Under the pieces are notes generated by a model. It saw nothing but the letters and a program-made list of their open reading frames with translations. It was not told the origin of the DNA and did not search any database. A stretch of DNA of 33,673 bases from Acidobacteriaceae bacterium (GTDB lineage: Bacteria; Acidobacteriota; Terriglobia; Terriglobales; Acidobacteriaceae), in the NCBI GenBank assembly GCA_003138955.1, contig PLHP01000405.1:1-33673 (forward strand). The letters run 5' to 3'. A program made the translations under genes and the position numbers. This document shows, piece by piece, positions 1-7,006 of the stretch. Within the stretch, counting starts at the first letter, position 1; every line of letters begins with the position of its first letter.

Positions 1-329
1 AACACCAGTCGCGCTGCGGCGGGAGCCCGTCGTCGTCCTCGCTTACGGCGAATGCCCAACCTCTCCTCCACATACAGCCGGTATACCCGCTTGTGGTTGA
101 CCACCCACCCTTCGCGCACCAGCAGCACCTGCAACCTGCGGTAGCCGAACCGGTGCCGTTCTTTGGCCAGTTCGCGCAGCCGCACTCGGAGCTGGCCGTC
201 CTCCGGCCGCCGCCGATACCGATATGTCCCCCGATGAATCTGGATCAGCCCGCAGGCGCGTCGCTCGGAGACGGCTACTTCTGAGCGCATCACTACCACC
301 GCCTGCTTCCGCAGCCGCGGGCTCACCAT
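1..329 (-). CDS. IS3-family transposase OrfB, N-terminal part (runs off window)
   Basis: This frame is open from an ATG at 329 to the left edge, about 109 codons. The ORF track does not list it because it has no stop inside the window; the listed 43..438 ORF is a shadow. The translation has the HTH_21 region expected at the start of IS3 OrfB: SERRACGLIQIHRGTYRYR, then RFGYRRLQVLLVREGW and NHKRVYRLY. In this family the DDE catalytic domain follows and would lie outside the window. The ATG overlaps the end of orfA in the -1 frame, so the protein is probably made mainly as an OrfAB fusion by frameshifting. Family assignment is firm; whether the element is active cannot be judged without the rest. 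Confidence 0.88.
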   Translation of the reverse strand, partial: MVSPRLRKQAVVVMRSEVAVSERRACGLIQIHRGTYRYRRRPEDGQLRVRLRELAKERHRFGYRRLQVLLVREGWVVNHKRVYRLYVEERLGIRRKRGRRRAPAAARLV

Positions 330-589
330 TTTTTTGCGACCACCACCTGCAACGCTCGTTTGTCCAGCAGCAGTCCGGCGACGGTGTGCTTGAGCTGGTG
401 GTTCTCCTCTTCCAGTTGCCGCAGCCGTTTCGCCTCACTCACTTCCATCCCGCCGTACTTCCCCTTCCAGCGGTAGAAGCACCCCCGCGTGATGCCGTGC
501 CGCCGGCACAGCTCTCCCGTCTCCACTCCCGCCTCCGATTCCTTCAGGATGGCGATGATCTGCTCCTCGCCAAATCGACTCTTCCTCAC
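323..589 (-). CDS. IS3-family transposase OrfA
   Basis: This 88-residue helix-turn-helix protein is typical in length and sequence for IS3/IS407-group OrfA. Residues 1-50 form the Tnp_1 HTH that binds the IS ends (SRFGEEQIIAILKE, then LCRRHGITRGCFYRWKGKYGG). Residues 50-85 form a leucine-zipper-like helix (AKRLRQLEEENHQLKHTVAGL) used for dimerisation. It ends KKW-stop exactly at the A7 slippery run, which would allow -1 frameshifting into orfB. The frame is intact. It is unrelated in function to the polysaccharide locus and is a recent insertion at its edge. Confidence 0.92.
   Translation of the reverse strand: MRKSRFGEEQIIAILKESEAGVETGELCRRHGITRGCFYRWKGKYGGMEVSEAKRLRQLEEENHQLKHTVAGLLLDKRALQVVVAKKW
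329..335 (-). promoter_or_regulatory. A7 slippery site for programmed -1 frameshift between orfA and orfB
   Basis: On the minus strand orfA ends GCA AAA AAA TGG TGA. The heptamer A-AAA-AAA fits the X-XXY-YYZ rule. A one-base backward slip reads ATG GTG AGC, which is exactly the orfB frame. Programmed -1 frameshifting is the known way IS3 elements make OrfAB transposase. I did not identify a downstream stimulatory pseudoknot. Confidence 0.75.
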
Positions 590-639
590 GACTCCTCCTC
601 GGACCCTGGCGGGCCATCGTAAATGGAGAAGTCACATTT

Positions 640-669
640 CCGCTGGACTAATTTTCGGGGGGCAGGTCA
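640..669 (-). repeat. Terminal inverted repeat of the IS3/IS407-like element
   Basis: Read inward from 669 the sequence is TGACCTGCCCCCCGAAAATT followed by AGTCCAGCGG. It starts with the TG that is usual at IS3-family ends and marks the junction with the interrupted beta-helix gene. The partner repeat is outside the window, so the exact repeat length is an estimate. Confidence 0.65.
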
Positions 670-1005
670 TAGGCGCGTATAGCGAAAAACAGTTTTTCCG
701 ATTCCCGCGCCAACAATGTGCACGTGCGACGGGATCAGCAGCCCTACCGTGAAGGGATCATTGCCATCTGTACTCTGGTAGTCGGAAGTCCACTCCGAAC
801 ATCCCGCCGAAAGAACAATCTGACCCGCATGTAACTGCAGCGTACCTCCGCCAGCCTTTCCCAGTGCGTCGAGTCGCTGCTGCAAGTGAATTAGTTCTTC
901 GCTTCCCGCTGTCTGGCCGAAACCAAGCGACAAAGCCGATCCAACAAACGACGCAATTGAGATTACGACGATGATCGCCTGTCCATAAAACCTTGCGCCG
1001 CGCAT
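667..1005 (-). pseudogene. Secreted beta-helix (pectate-lyase-like) protein, truncated by IS insertion
   Basis: The ATG at 1005 is preceded by GGAGGT seven bases upstream, which fixes the start; the track start (a GTG nine bases earlier) is not needed. The 112-residue product begins with a signal peptide (RGARFYGQAIIVVISIASF, then SALSLGFGQ). It continues into the first coils of a right-handed beta-helix: LGKAGGGTLQLHAGQIVLSAG and IPSHVHIVGAGIGKTVFR. That pattern is the N-terminal cap of pectate-lyase-superfamily proteins. The reading frame stops at 667-669, which is the TGA formed by the first bases of the IS end. The rest of the gene must lie beyond the IS, outside the window, or be lost. 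It is probably a third member of the beta-helix set at 13877-18229, although the sequence is not close to them. Confidence 0.8.
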
Positions 1006-1444
1006 AAACCGCACCTCCAGGACATCGGCAATTTGCCGGAAAGCCGCGTTGCCGGTCCAGGTCCTGTGCGGATTATCACTGGAAGAACAGCGAATTCAGC
1101 GCGTGACCCGGCACCTCCGTGCGGTGCCGATTTCAAGAATGGTAGCGTTCTTATATCGGGAATTTGCGAGTCGTACCACCCACTTAGCGCGTCTTCGCCT
1201 GGTCGTAGAATTCCAACGCGGAAAAGTAACTCAAGGAGCTAACGAGAACGTTGGATCGCGCGTCTCGCAGACGCGCACTCGCGTCCTGAACTTCTTGGTG
1301 AACAATGCCAGCTGTCGGCAAGGAAGCGCCTAAACGGTAGTGCCCTAACCAAATTAGGACACTACCGCTAAACCAAAACCATTGACTGGCATGGAAATCA
1401 GGGATAATATTAGCGGGTCGCTTTCCCTTTTGGAGCCAACCAAG
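1006..1444. other. Intergenic region between truncated beta-helix gene and FecR-like gene
   Basis: This is a divergent intergenic region of about 440 bases. The track ORFs here have no recognisable protein features. It must contain the promoters for both flanking genes, but I could not pick out a convincing -35/-10 pair. It contains a strong hairpin at 1335-1367, listed separately. Confidence 0.5.
1335..1367. repeat. Perfect-looking hairpin, 13-bp stem with one mismatch
   Basis: The arms CGGTAGTG-c-CCTAA and TTAGG-a-CACTACCG flank a CCAAA loop. The stem is 8+5 base pairs with one C/A mismatch. No T-tract follows on either strand, so it is not a standard intrinsic terminator. It lies about 80 bases upstream of the FecR-like start codon. 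It could be a REP-like element, a fragment of a mobile-element end, or an operator. The sequence shows the palindrome; the function is unknown. Confidence 0.6.
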
Positions 1445-2107
1445 ATGAACATTGTGCGCGACGTTCTTTGTTGGGTGATGATCGTTTTTGTGCCCGCCTC
1501 TCTCGTGGCCGCTGACTCCGGAGTAGGCATGGTGCACCCTTATGGCACGGCTTGGCTGAACGGCGCTGCGGCAGAGCAGTCTTCCGCAATTTTTCCTGGC
1601 GATCTGGTCCAGACGAGTTCCGCCTCCGCCATGAAGATCAGATCTTCCGGCTCCAGCGTGACCGTTCTTCCGGATTCCTTGGTGAAGTTCGAAGGGGGCG
1701 CAGTTTCGGTTGAGCATGGGGGCGTGAAGCTTGCCACTTCGAAGAGCATGGTCGCCCGCGCCGGTATTGTTACCGCGACTCCCGCTTCGAGCGCCTGGAC
1801 CGAATTTGAGCTAACCGATGTGGATGGCGCGGTTCAGATCGTGGCTCTTAAAGGCGATCTTCAGATCAGCAACGGTTCCGGGACCACGACTCTTTCCGAA
1901 GGCCAGCAGTCTACGCAACAAGATTCGGACAAGACTCAAAGCAAGAATCAAAGTGAGAAAAAGCAATCCGCTCCGGCTCCGGCAGCTAAGAAGAGAACAG
2001 TTGCTTTCATTGTCGCCGCCGCTGATGCCGCAGCTGTGGGAGGATTGGCTTTGGGTATGGCAGAACTCGCTCCCTCTTCCAGAGTCATTAGTCCCGTAAC
2101 GCCGTAA
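1445..2107 (+). CDS. FecR-domain secreted/membrane protein
   Basis: I start this at the ATG at 1445, because GGAG sits nine bases upstream and a signal peptide follows at once (MNIVRDVLCWVMIVFVPASL, cut near VAA). The ORF-track start at 1382 would bury that signal. The 220-residue protein has a FecR-like beta region at about residues 30-130, with GDLVQTSSASAMKIRSSG and SLVKFEGGAVSVEHGGVKL. A Lys/Gln/Ser-rich linker follows, then a C-terminal hydrophobic segment (TVAFIVAAADAAAVGGLALG). In iron-siderophore systems FecR is a sigma-factor regulator. Stand-alone secreted FecR-domain proteins of this type are common in Acidobacteriota and have no settled role. There is no sigma factor or TonB receptor nearby. 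It is the only intact non-IS gene on the plus strand. Confidence 0.75.
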   Translation: MNIVRDVLCWVMIVFVPASLVAADSGVGMVHPYGTAWLNGAAAEQSSAIFPGDLVQTSSASAMKIRSSGSSVTVLPDSLVKFEGGAVSVEHGGVKLATSKSMVARAGIVTATPASSAWTEFELTDVDGAVQIVALKGDLQISNGSGTTTLSEGQQSTQQDSDKTQSKNQSEKKQSAPAPAAKKRTVAFIVAAADAAAVGGLALGMAELAPSSRVISPVTP

Positions 2108-2385
2108 CGGTTGCCCTCGGCCTGCAAGTTTCCGTTCGTCTTCAGGAGTCCTGAGACCGGCTTGGCGCAGGGGTCAAGCTACGCTTTCGGATTCAGTTCA
2201 CCCCATGAGTTCTTGGTTCCAGCGACCCAGATTGTGGCGCAGCCGCTGTTCAAATTTGCGTTCTTTCTGTTCTGCCCTCCTGCGCAAGATCTCTCCCGCC
2301 GTCCGTAGCACACGCCTGCCGGGGCTAGATTCCCGTCATCGAGCAGGCGATCGAGACGGCGGCGCGGATGCTGGGCACGGACAAA
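2108..2385. other. Non-coding stretch between FecR-like gene and IS remnant
   Basis: This is about 280 bases with no supported gene. The track ORFs at 2111 and 2205 carry no recognisable features before the transposase homology begins. One short stretch near 2330-2390 reads VIEQAIETAARMLGTDKSR in the frame that follows a TAG. It looks protein-like but is too short to assign. Confidence 0.4.
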
Positions 2386-2996
2386 TCGCGCGTCTCTCCG
2401 AGGCGATGCTGCGTCAGATGGAAGTGAGCGTGGCCAACGGAAAAACGACTGCGCAAGCGTACAAAGAGCCCAGGATCCCGGTGCAGACATACTATCGTTG
2501 GCGGAAAGAATATTGCGGGTTGAAGCTGGACCAGGCGAAGCGGATGAATAACTTGGAGAAGGAGAATTGCGATTGCGGCGGTTAGTAGCGGAGTTGTCGC
2601 TGGAGAAGCGGTTCTAAAATGACGTGGCGGGGGGGAACTTCTAAGCCGTAAACGGCGGCGTTGCGCGGTGGAGCATGCGCGCGAGGAACACGCGATGAGC
2701 GAGCGGCATGCTTGCCGGCCATTGGGGCGGTGGAGAGCGACGCAGCGCTATCTGGGGAGCGAGGACGAGGACGCGCTGACGCGGGCCATCATTGAGCAGG
2801 AGAGCCAGTACGGGGTGTATGGCTATCGGCGGATCGCGGTTGCGGGACGCTGGGTGGCAGGTGGGCAAGGATCACTTGCTACGGACTGGAGGCGCGAAGG
2901 GCTGAAGGTTCCCAGGAAACAGCGGCCGCGCGGGCGGTTATGACTGAACGATGGCTCTTGTGTGCGTTGCGGCCGCAGCGTCGCAACCACGTGTAG
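2386..2996 (+). pseudogene. Decayed IS3-family transposase (orfA and orfB remnants)
   Basis: The pieces read as an old IS3-family element. An orfA-like segment (MLRQMEVSVANGKTTAQAYK, QTYYRWRKEYCGLKLDQAKR) is intact until about 2570. It then shifts frame into RRLVAELSLEKRF, which has an in-frame stop, followed by DVAGGNF and a stop. An orfB-like segment begins near 2655 (AVEHAREEHAMSERHACRPLG) and continues with ESQYGVYGYRRIAVAGRW and RREGLKVPRKQRPRGRL. A stop then interrupts LNDGSCVR, and another shift gives RPQRRNHV. The DDE catalytic core is missing. It belongs to a different IS3 subgroup from the element at 1-669. It is inactive. Confidence 0.85.
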
Positions 2997-3066
2997 CAAA
3001 GATGAATGGGGCTGCACTGTGTTGGATCTCACGGCGGCAAGATTCAGCACCGACAACAGCGTCGAT

Positions 3067-3940
3067 TTACGGTTCCGAAACGTAGCTGCTCGAGGTGCTA
3101 AACCACTGCCCTCCAATATCCGAGTACAGGGTCACGTAGATCGTGCTCCCGTTTTTCGGTAGTCCGCCGTATGTGTAACCGTAAGGAGCAGAGCCCGGGA
3201 CCGGCAGCGTAAAGGTCAGCCCACTGATCACCCCATGCTGATAGATATCCTGTGCGCCTGCCGTGGAACCGACAGCAATCCAGTATCCGCTGGCATTTGT
3301 GGCGGCGCTCCAGCTAAAGGTCGGGGTGTTGCCGGTCACAGTCGAACCCTGAGCCGGCGACGTCATGACTGCCAAGCCGGCGGTTCCGTTCGCCGCCGCC
3401 GTGTAAGTGTACCCGTTACCCACCCAAGCGCCGGCAATCACCGAGTACAGAGTCACGTAAACCGTGGTTCCATTCGTTGGCAGTCCGTATACCGTCGCGG
3501 TCAGCGCGTTGCCCAGGTTACCCGACGAATAGTAATTGTCCCCGCCCGCCGTGCTTCCCACAACCAGCCAGTAGGCCGACGCACTTGCGCCCGCCGTCCA
3601 GTTGAACGTCACGCTGCTCCCACTCAGAGTCGAGCCCGGCGTCGGCGTGGTTATGACCCCACCCGGTGCCGCGTTGACCGCCGTGTAGGTGTATGTATTG
3701 GGCGCCCACACGCCGACGATCAGCGAGTACAGAGTCACGTAAACCGGGCTGCCATTCGTTGGCAGTCCGTTTACCGTCGTGGTCAGCACGTTGCCCAGAT
3801 TCCCCGACGAATAGTAATCGTCCCCGCCCGCCGTGCTTCCCACAGTCAGCCAGTAGGCCGACGTGCCTGCGGCCGCAATCCAGTTGAAGGTTACGCTGCT
3901 GCTGCTCAGAGTCGAGCCCGGAGGCGGTGTCGTTAATGCG
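3067..3940 (-). repeat. Three tandem protein repeats, 282-bp unit, two nearly identical
   Basis: The coding repeats have a 282-bp (94-codon) period: the string cgacgaatagtaat recurs at about 3524 and 3806 on the plus strand. Units one and two (about 3655-3940 and 3373-3655) are very similar at DNA level over GACGAATAGTAAT and CAGCCAGTAGGCCGACG. Unit three is diverged and has an extra loop. This suggests a recent internal duplication or homogenisation by recombination. Confidence 0.8.
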
Positions 3941-5505
3941 CTCGGCGTCACGGGCAGCAGTGGGAACGGACAGTTTTGCCCGATGCAGGCCTTTTCCTTG
4001 TCGTACCAAACATGATGCCCCGCAGTCGGAGAACCATACCCACCCGTTCGGCCAATATTGATATAACCGTTATAGTTACCAGGCGTACCCGTATTTCCGA
4101 TGATCGGATCCCCTAGAGGATTCAAGTCGGCGTCATAAACCATCAGCTTGGTAAACCCCCCGCCGGGACTGGCGTCCCTCTGCATGGTCACCCAGAACCA
4201 AGCGTTCGTCGGGATCGGCATGTATTCAGCGAATACGGTGTCGGTGCAACCGCCGCACTCCAAGTGCATCGAAAGCCCTGTCGGATTATCCGGTTCGAGA
4301 GAAGCATTGGAATAGTCGCCGCCACCAGAGTCCTCGAGAGTGAAGGTATCAATCCAGCCTCCGGTATCGGTCTGCGGAATATCAGTCATCATCCACACCC
4401 CGACCGTGCCAAGGGGTGCTGCGTCCAGTCCGTTATAGAGGTACTGCGGGAAATAAATAGAAAGTACGTAGAAATCATCAGTCCCGTCCGTGGTTGCTTG
4501 CATACCGAGTTTGTTGGACGCGTTGGACGGCTCTGAGTAGGTGTTCCCTCCATAGCAGAAGCGCATCGGACTGTAGAGCGGATGATACGCGGTAGTCGAA
4601 TACGCGAACTGGCCGGTTCCGCCGGAGTAGTTAAGAGCCCAGATAGGACTGATCTCAAAACCGCCATTTCCCGGCGCGGCAATGCCGAAGGTCGAACTGA
4701 GCAGATCCGTTGGGGTTGGAGTGGCGCCATTCGTGCCCCCCGAAAAATCCACTAGAAACGACGGATCGCAAGGGGATGCGGAAATCCCGAAGGCAATTGC
4801 CCCGGTAACTGACGTATTCGTTCCAGACGCTGAAGTCCAAGTAGGCGCGGCGCCGGAAGTAGTATTAAGGCGGATTGCCGCTCCCTGCCCGGTTTCGTCG
4901 TTCGGGAAGACGGCGTGCGTGCTGTACGGAGCCGTAATCGCGGTCAGGTTCGTGTTGGTCACTGCCCACTGAAAAACCACATCGGTCGAGCCGGTGAGAT
5001 TCAGGCCCACGCCGGGAACGCTGTCCGTTGCGCTCTCGTAGTTGAGATTGCTGTTGAGCGCGTCGAGCGAGGGAGTGCCTCCCGTAAATGAAACCTCAGC
5101 GATGTCAACATGCGCCCCTCCCGTCGTGCCGGAAAAGGTCACCACAATCGGGCCCGCCGTGGATGTGGTCGGATAAATGTATCCGCCGTCCAGATAAGCG
5201 GTCTGGGTATATAAACCTCCGTTGGTCATCCAGCCGGGAACGTAGGTCCCGCCGACGTTGATGCTCGAAATCTTGATTCCAGGGTTGACTGTGCTGGCTC
5301 CGATGAACAGGATGTGGCCCGCGCCCAGACTAGCCGTGACGGAGCAGGTCGTGCCGGTGCAACCTGAACTGGATACGAGTTGGACGAGCGTGAACGACTG
5401 CCCCGACGCAAAAGCGGACAGCAATACTAGGGCTGAGAGAAGTCTTATCACCAACGACCGCTCTCGCCACCAATTGGCGGCTTCACGAGACATCTGTGTC
5501 CACAT
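3067..5505 (-). CDS. Large secreted protein with three C-terminal Ig/Fn3-like repeats
   Basis: I take the ATG at 5505 (MWTQMSREAANWW), which has GGAAG five bases upstream, giving 812 residues; the longer track ORF lacks such support. A signal peptide covers about residues 1-36 (SLVIRLLSALVLLSAFASGQ). The next 170 residues look like a beta-rich domain. Residues of about 250-510 have the pattern of a jelly-roll/LamG-like fold with many Gly, Trp and Tyr (FYVLSIYFPQYLYNG, WFWVTMQRDASPGG, YNGYINIGRTGGYG). The last 290 residues are three tandem beta-sandwich repeats with the signature P-GST--S-S-VTFNW, SAYWL-VGSTAGG, NG-PVYVTLYS. There are no obvious catalytic motifs. A cell-surface or matrix glycan-binding role is inference. 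It lies at the distal end of the polysaccharide locus on the same strand. Confidence 0.75.
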   Translation of the reverse strand: MWTQMSREAANWWRERSLVIRLLSALVLLSAFASGQSFTLVQLVSSSGCTGTTCSVTASLGAGHILFIGASTVNPGIKISSINVGGTYVPGWMTNGGLYTQTAYLDGGYIYPTTSTAGPIVVTFSGTTGGAHVDIAEVSFTGGTPSLDALNSNLNYESATDSVPGVGLNLTGSTDVVFQWAVTNTNLTAITAPYSTHAVFPNDETGQGAAIRLNTTSGAAPTWTSASGTNTSVTGAIAFGISASPCDPSFLVDFSGGTNGATPTPTDLLSSTFGIAAPGNGGFEISPIWALNYSGGTGQFAYSTTAYHPLYSPMRFCYGGNTYSEPSNASNKLGMQATTDGTDDFYVLSIYFPQYLYNGLDAAPLGTVGVWMMTDIPQTDTGGWIDTFTLEDSGGGDYSNASLEPDNPTGLSMHLECGGCTDTVFAEYMPIPTNAWFWVTMQRDASPGGGFTKLMVYDADLNPLGDPIIGNTGTPGNYNGYINIGRTGGYGSPTAGHHVWYDKEKACIGQNCPFPLLPVTPSALTTPPPGSTLSSSSVTFNWIAAAGTSAYWLTVGSTAGGDDYYSSGNLGNVLTTTVNGLPTNGSPVYVTLYSLIVGVWAPNTYTYTAVNAAPGGVITTPTPGSTLSGSSVTFNWTAGASASAYWLVVGSTAGGDNYYSSGNLGNALTATVYGLPTNGTTVYVTLYSVIAGAWVGNGYTYTAAANGTAGLAVMTSPAQGSTVTGNTPTFSWSAATNASGYWIAVGSTAGAQDIYQHGVISGLTFTLPVPGSAPYGYTYGGLPKNGSTIYVTLYSDIGGQWFSTSSSYVSEP

Positions 5506-5814
5506 ATTTTCTTCCGTTCTCAGCTTCCCGCAGAGCTTCGGCGGGCACACTAGCGGGAGTGCCCCCACAGGTCTTCCATGCTGGGTCCGAGTGTAACGAT
5601 CATACCTGTGGCAGTATTCAGCAGCAATCCCCCGAAAGTGTCATTACGATAGTTGATTTTGTACCCACGAGCAAATCGCTTCTCGGCAGAATTTGCGCTG
5701 TCCATGGTGACATCCCCCTGCTACCTTATGCTACCTTATCTTCAATCGTCGATGCCCAGGTCGACCCTCGTCTAACGCGTCGATTCAAATGAGGGCTCCA
5801 ACGGTCTTCACAAC
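5506..5814. other. Intergenic leader upstream of the Ig-repeat protein gene
   Basis: These 309 bases have no convincing gene. On the plus strand there is a perfect 10-bp tandem duplication (gctaccttat twice, 5720-5739). On the minus strand, near the start codon, GGGCAC and GTGCCC flank a ten-base loop. A second inverted repeat, GCAAAT/ATTTGC, lies further upstream. A promoter for the 3067-5505 gene must lie here if it is not read through from the VanZ gene. I could not define one. Confidence 0.4.
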
Positions 5815-6966
5815 TCAGTTCGTCGCAGGCGAGATGCCTGCTCGGGCGAACCAGTTACGCTTCATACTCCAACCGCATAGAATCGCTCCCAGAGCCGTCC
5901 CGAATGTGTTGGTGATGAGATCGGTCATCCCTGAATCTCGCGTCGGAAGAAATGCCTGCAGCACCTCGATCGTGAAGCTGACCACAAAACCCAGAACGAT
6001 GGTGAGCCATGTCGTCCGTTTGGCTCTTCCAATGGCCGAGAAATACGCGCGGAAAAAGAAGCCAAGCGGAATGAACCCGGCGACGTTGACACCGACATCC
6101 TTCCAATACCGCCAGCCGGTACGAAATTCATCCCACGGTCGTTCGAGAAACTGTTCATGCAAGATGAAGAAGCGTTCTGGAATAAGAAGGCTGGTCGCAG
6201 AATCTACCTGGTTGTGGACTATGTTCCCCTTCCCTTCATCGAAAAGATAGCGGGCAACAACGCCCTCGCTCTTAGCCGTATCCGGCCGACCGCTCGTCGT
6301 CCAGCCTGCGGTCCAGTTCGCATAATCCTGTGACACCTTGACGGCCGGAAGCTCGCGATTGTAAACCGCGAGTCCCTTCACCTGTCCAGACCAGTTATTC
6401 GTCGTCAACGGGCCGTTGCCGACTATGAATTCACCCGACAAATCCTGACTTATCAATTTGAAATCTGGAGACTTCCTGACCAACGTGCCATCAGCGTAGA
6501 TGGCCGTACCTGCTTTCCCCGAGCTGATCGTGAAAAACACCGGTTTCGGACCGCGGAAAACATCGGCAACATAGATACTGGCTTCCCAGGCCGAGTGGCC
6601 CCGACTTTCGCGTTCCAGCACCAGACCGTTTCGCCATTGACGCAATGCAAACGAAATGACTCTACTGGCCGGCCAATAAATCGCGAGAACCGTGCCCTCG
6701 GAGTTGGCCTGGCGCGGTTCCAACCAGATCTCGAGACTGCAAGATTTGTCAGCCTGCGACCCGCTAGCTTCGAGGGGGCTCGCGCTCACAATGCTGCCGT
6801 GTTTGCCAAAGAGAAGACCGTTTCCCCCACTCAGCCAACTGACTTCATTCCTGGGAGCATGAAATGGCCAGAGCCCCGCTGACAGAATGCCCAGGAGAAC
6901 GAAGCCACAGACCACGCCCAGGAGCTTCGCTTGAGGCTTGAGATTAGGAGACTCGGCTACGCTCAC
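5815..6966 (-). CDS. VanZ-family membrane protein with extracytoplasmic LamG domain
   Basis: This is 383 residues from a GTG at 6966; a TAA immediately upstream in frame rules out a longer form. An N-terminal membrane helix (KLLGVVCGFVLLGILSAGLW) precedes a concanavalin/LamG-type beta-sandwich at about residues 55-235 (SLEIWLEPRQANSEGTVLAI, FIVGNGPLTTNNWSGQVKGL, VYNRELPA). The C-terminal 120 residues form a VanZ-like helical bundle: WRYWKDVGVNVAGFIPLGFF, FTIEVLQAFLPTRDSGMTDL and TNTFGTALGAILCGW. VanZ family members are named for low-level teicoplanin resistance, but many sit in polysaccharide loci with unproven roles. The LamG fusion suggests glycan sensing or binding at the membrane. It follows the ATP-grasp gene by 40 bases and is probably co-transcribed. 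Confidence 0.88.
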   Translation of the reverse strand: MSVAESPNLKPQAKLLGVVCGFVLLGILSAGLWPFHAPRNEVSWLSGGNGLLFGKHGSIVSASPLEASGSQADKSCSLEIWLEPRQANSEGTVLAIYWPASRVISFALRQWRNGLVLERESRGHSAWEASIYVADVFRGPKPVFFTISSGKAGTAIYADGTLVRKSPDFKLISQDLSGEFIVGNGPLTTNNWSGQVKGLAVYNRELPAVKVSQDYANWTAGWTTSGRPDTAKSEGVVARYLFDEGKGNIVHNQVDSATSLLIPERFFILHEQFLERPWDEFRTGWRYWKDVGVNVAGFIPLGFFFRAYFSAIGRAKRTTWLTIVLGFVVSFTIEVLQAFLPTRDSGMTDLITNTFGTALGAILCGWSMKRNWFARAGISPATN

Positions 6967-7006
6967 TTACCAGTTCTCATTGTGGATCGGGAACATATTA
7001 CAAACA

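Larger units (their letters stand above)
1..669 (-). mobile_element. IS3-family (IS407-group-like) insertion sequence, right part; left part outside window
   Basis: The element contains an orfA-orfB transposase pair on the minus strand, with a slippery A7 at the junction. Its outer end lies about 80 bases upstream of orfA and begins TGACCTGCCCCCCG when read inward from base 669. From memory this resembles the terminal repeats of IS407-group elements. The orfB reading frame is open to the window edge, so the other inverted repeat and the target duplication cannot be seen. Neither orfA nor the visible part of orfB contains a stop or frameshift, so the element looks recent. It interrupts the beta-helix gene that starts at 1005. 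Confidence 0.85.

Noticed and set aside
43-438. 131-residue minus-strand ORF at the left edge
   Set aside because: It is out of frame with OrfA and OrfB and covers both; the true frames show clear transposase motifs.
2330-2390. Short protein-like string (VIEQAIETAARMLGTDKSR) just before the IS remnant
   Set aside because: It is too short and follows a stop codon; I could not assign it to a family with any confidence.
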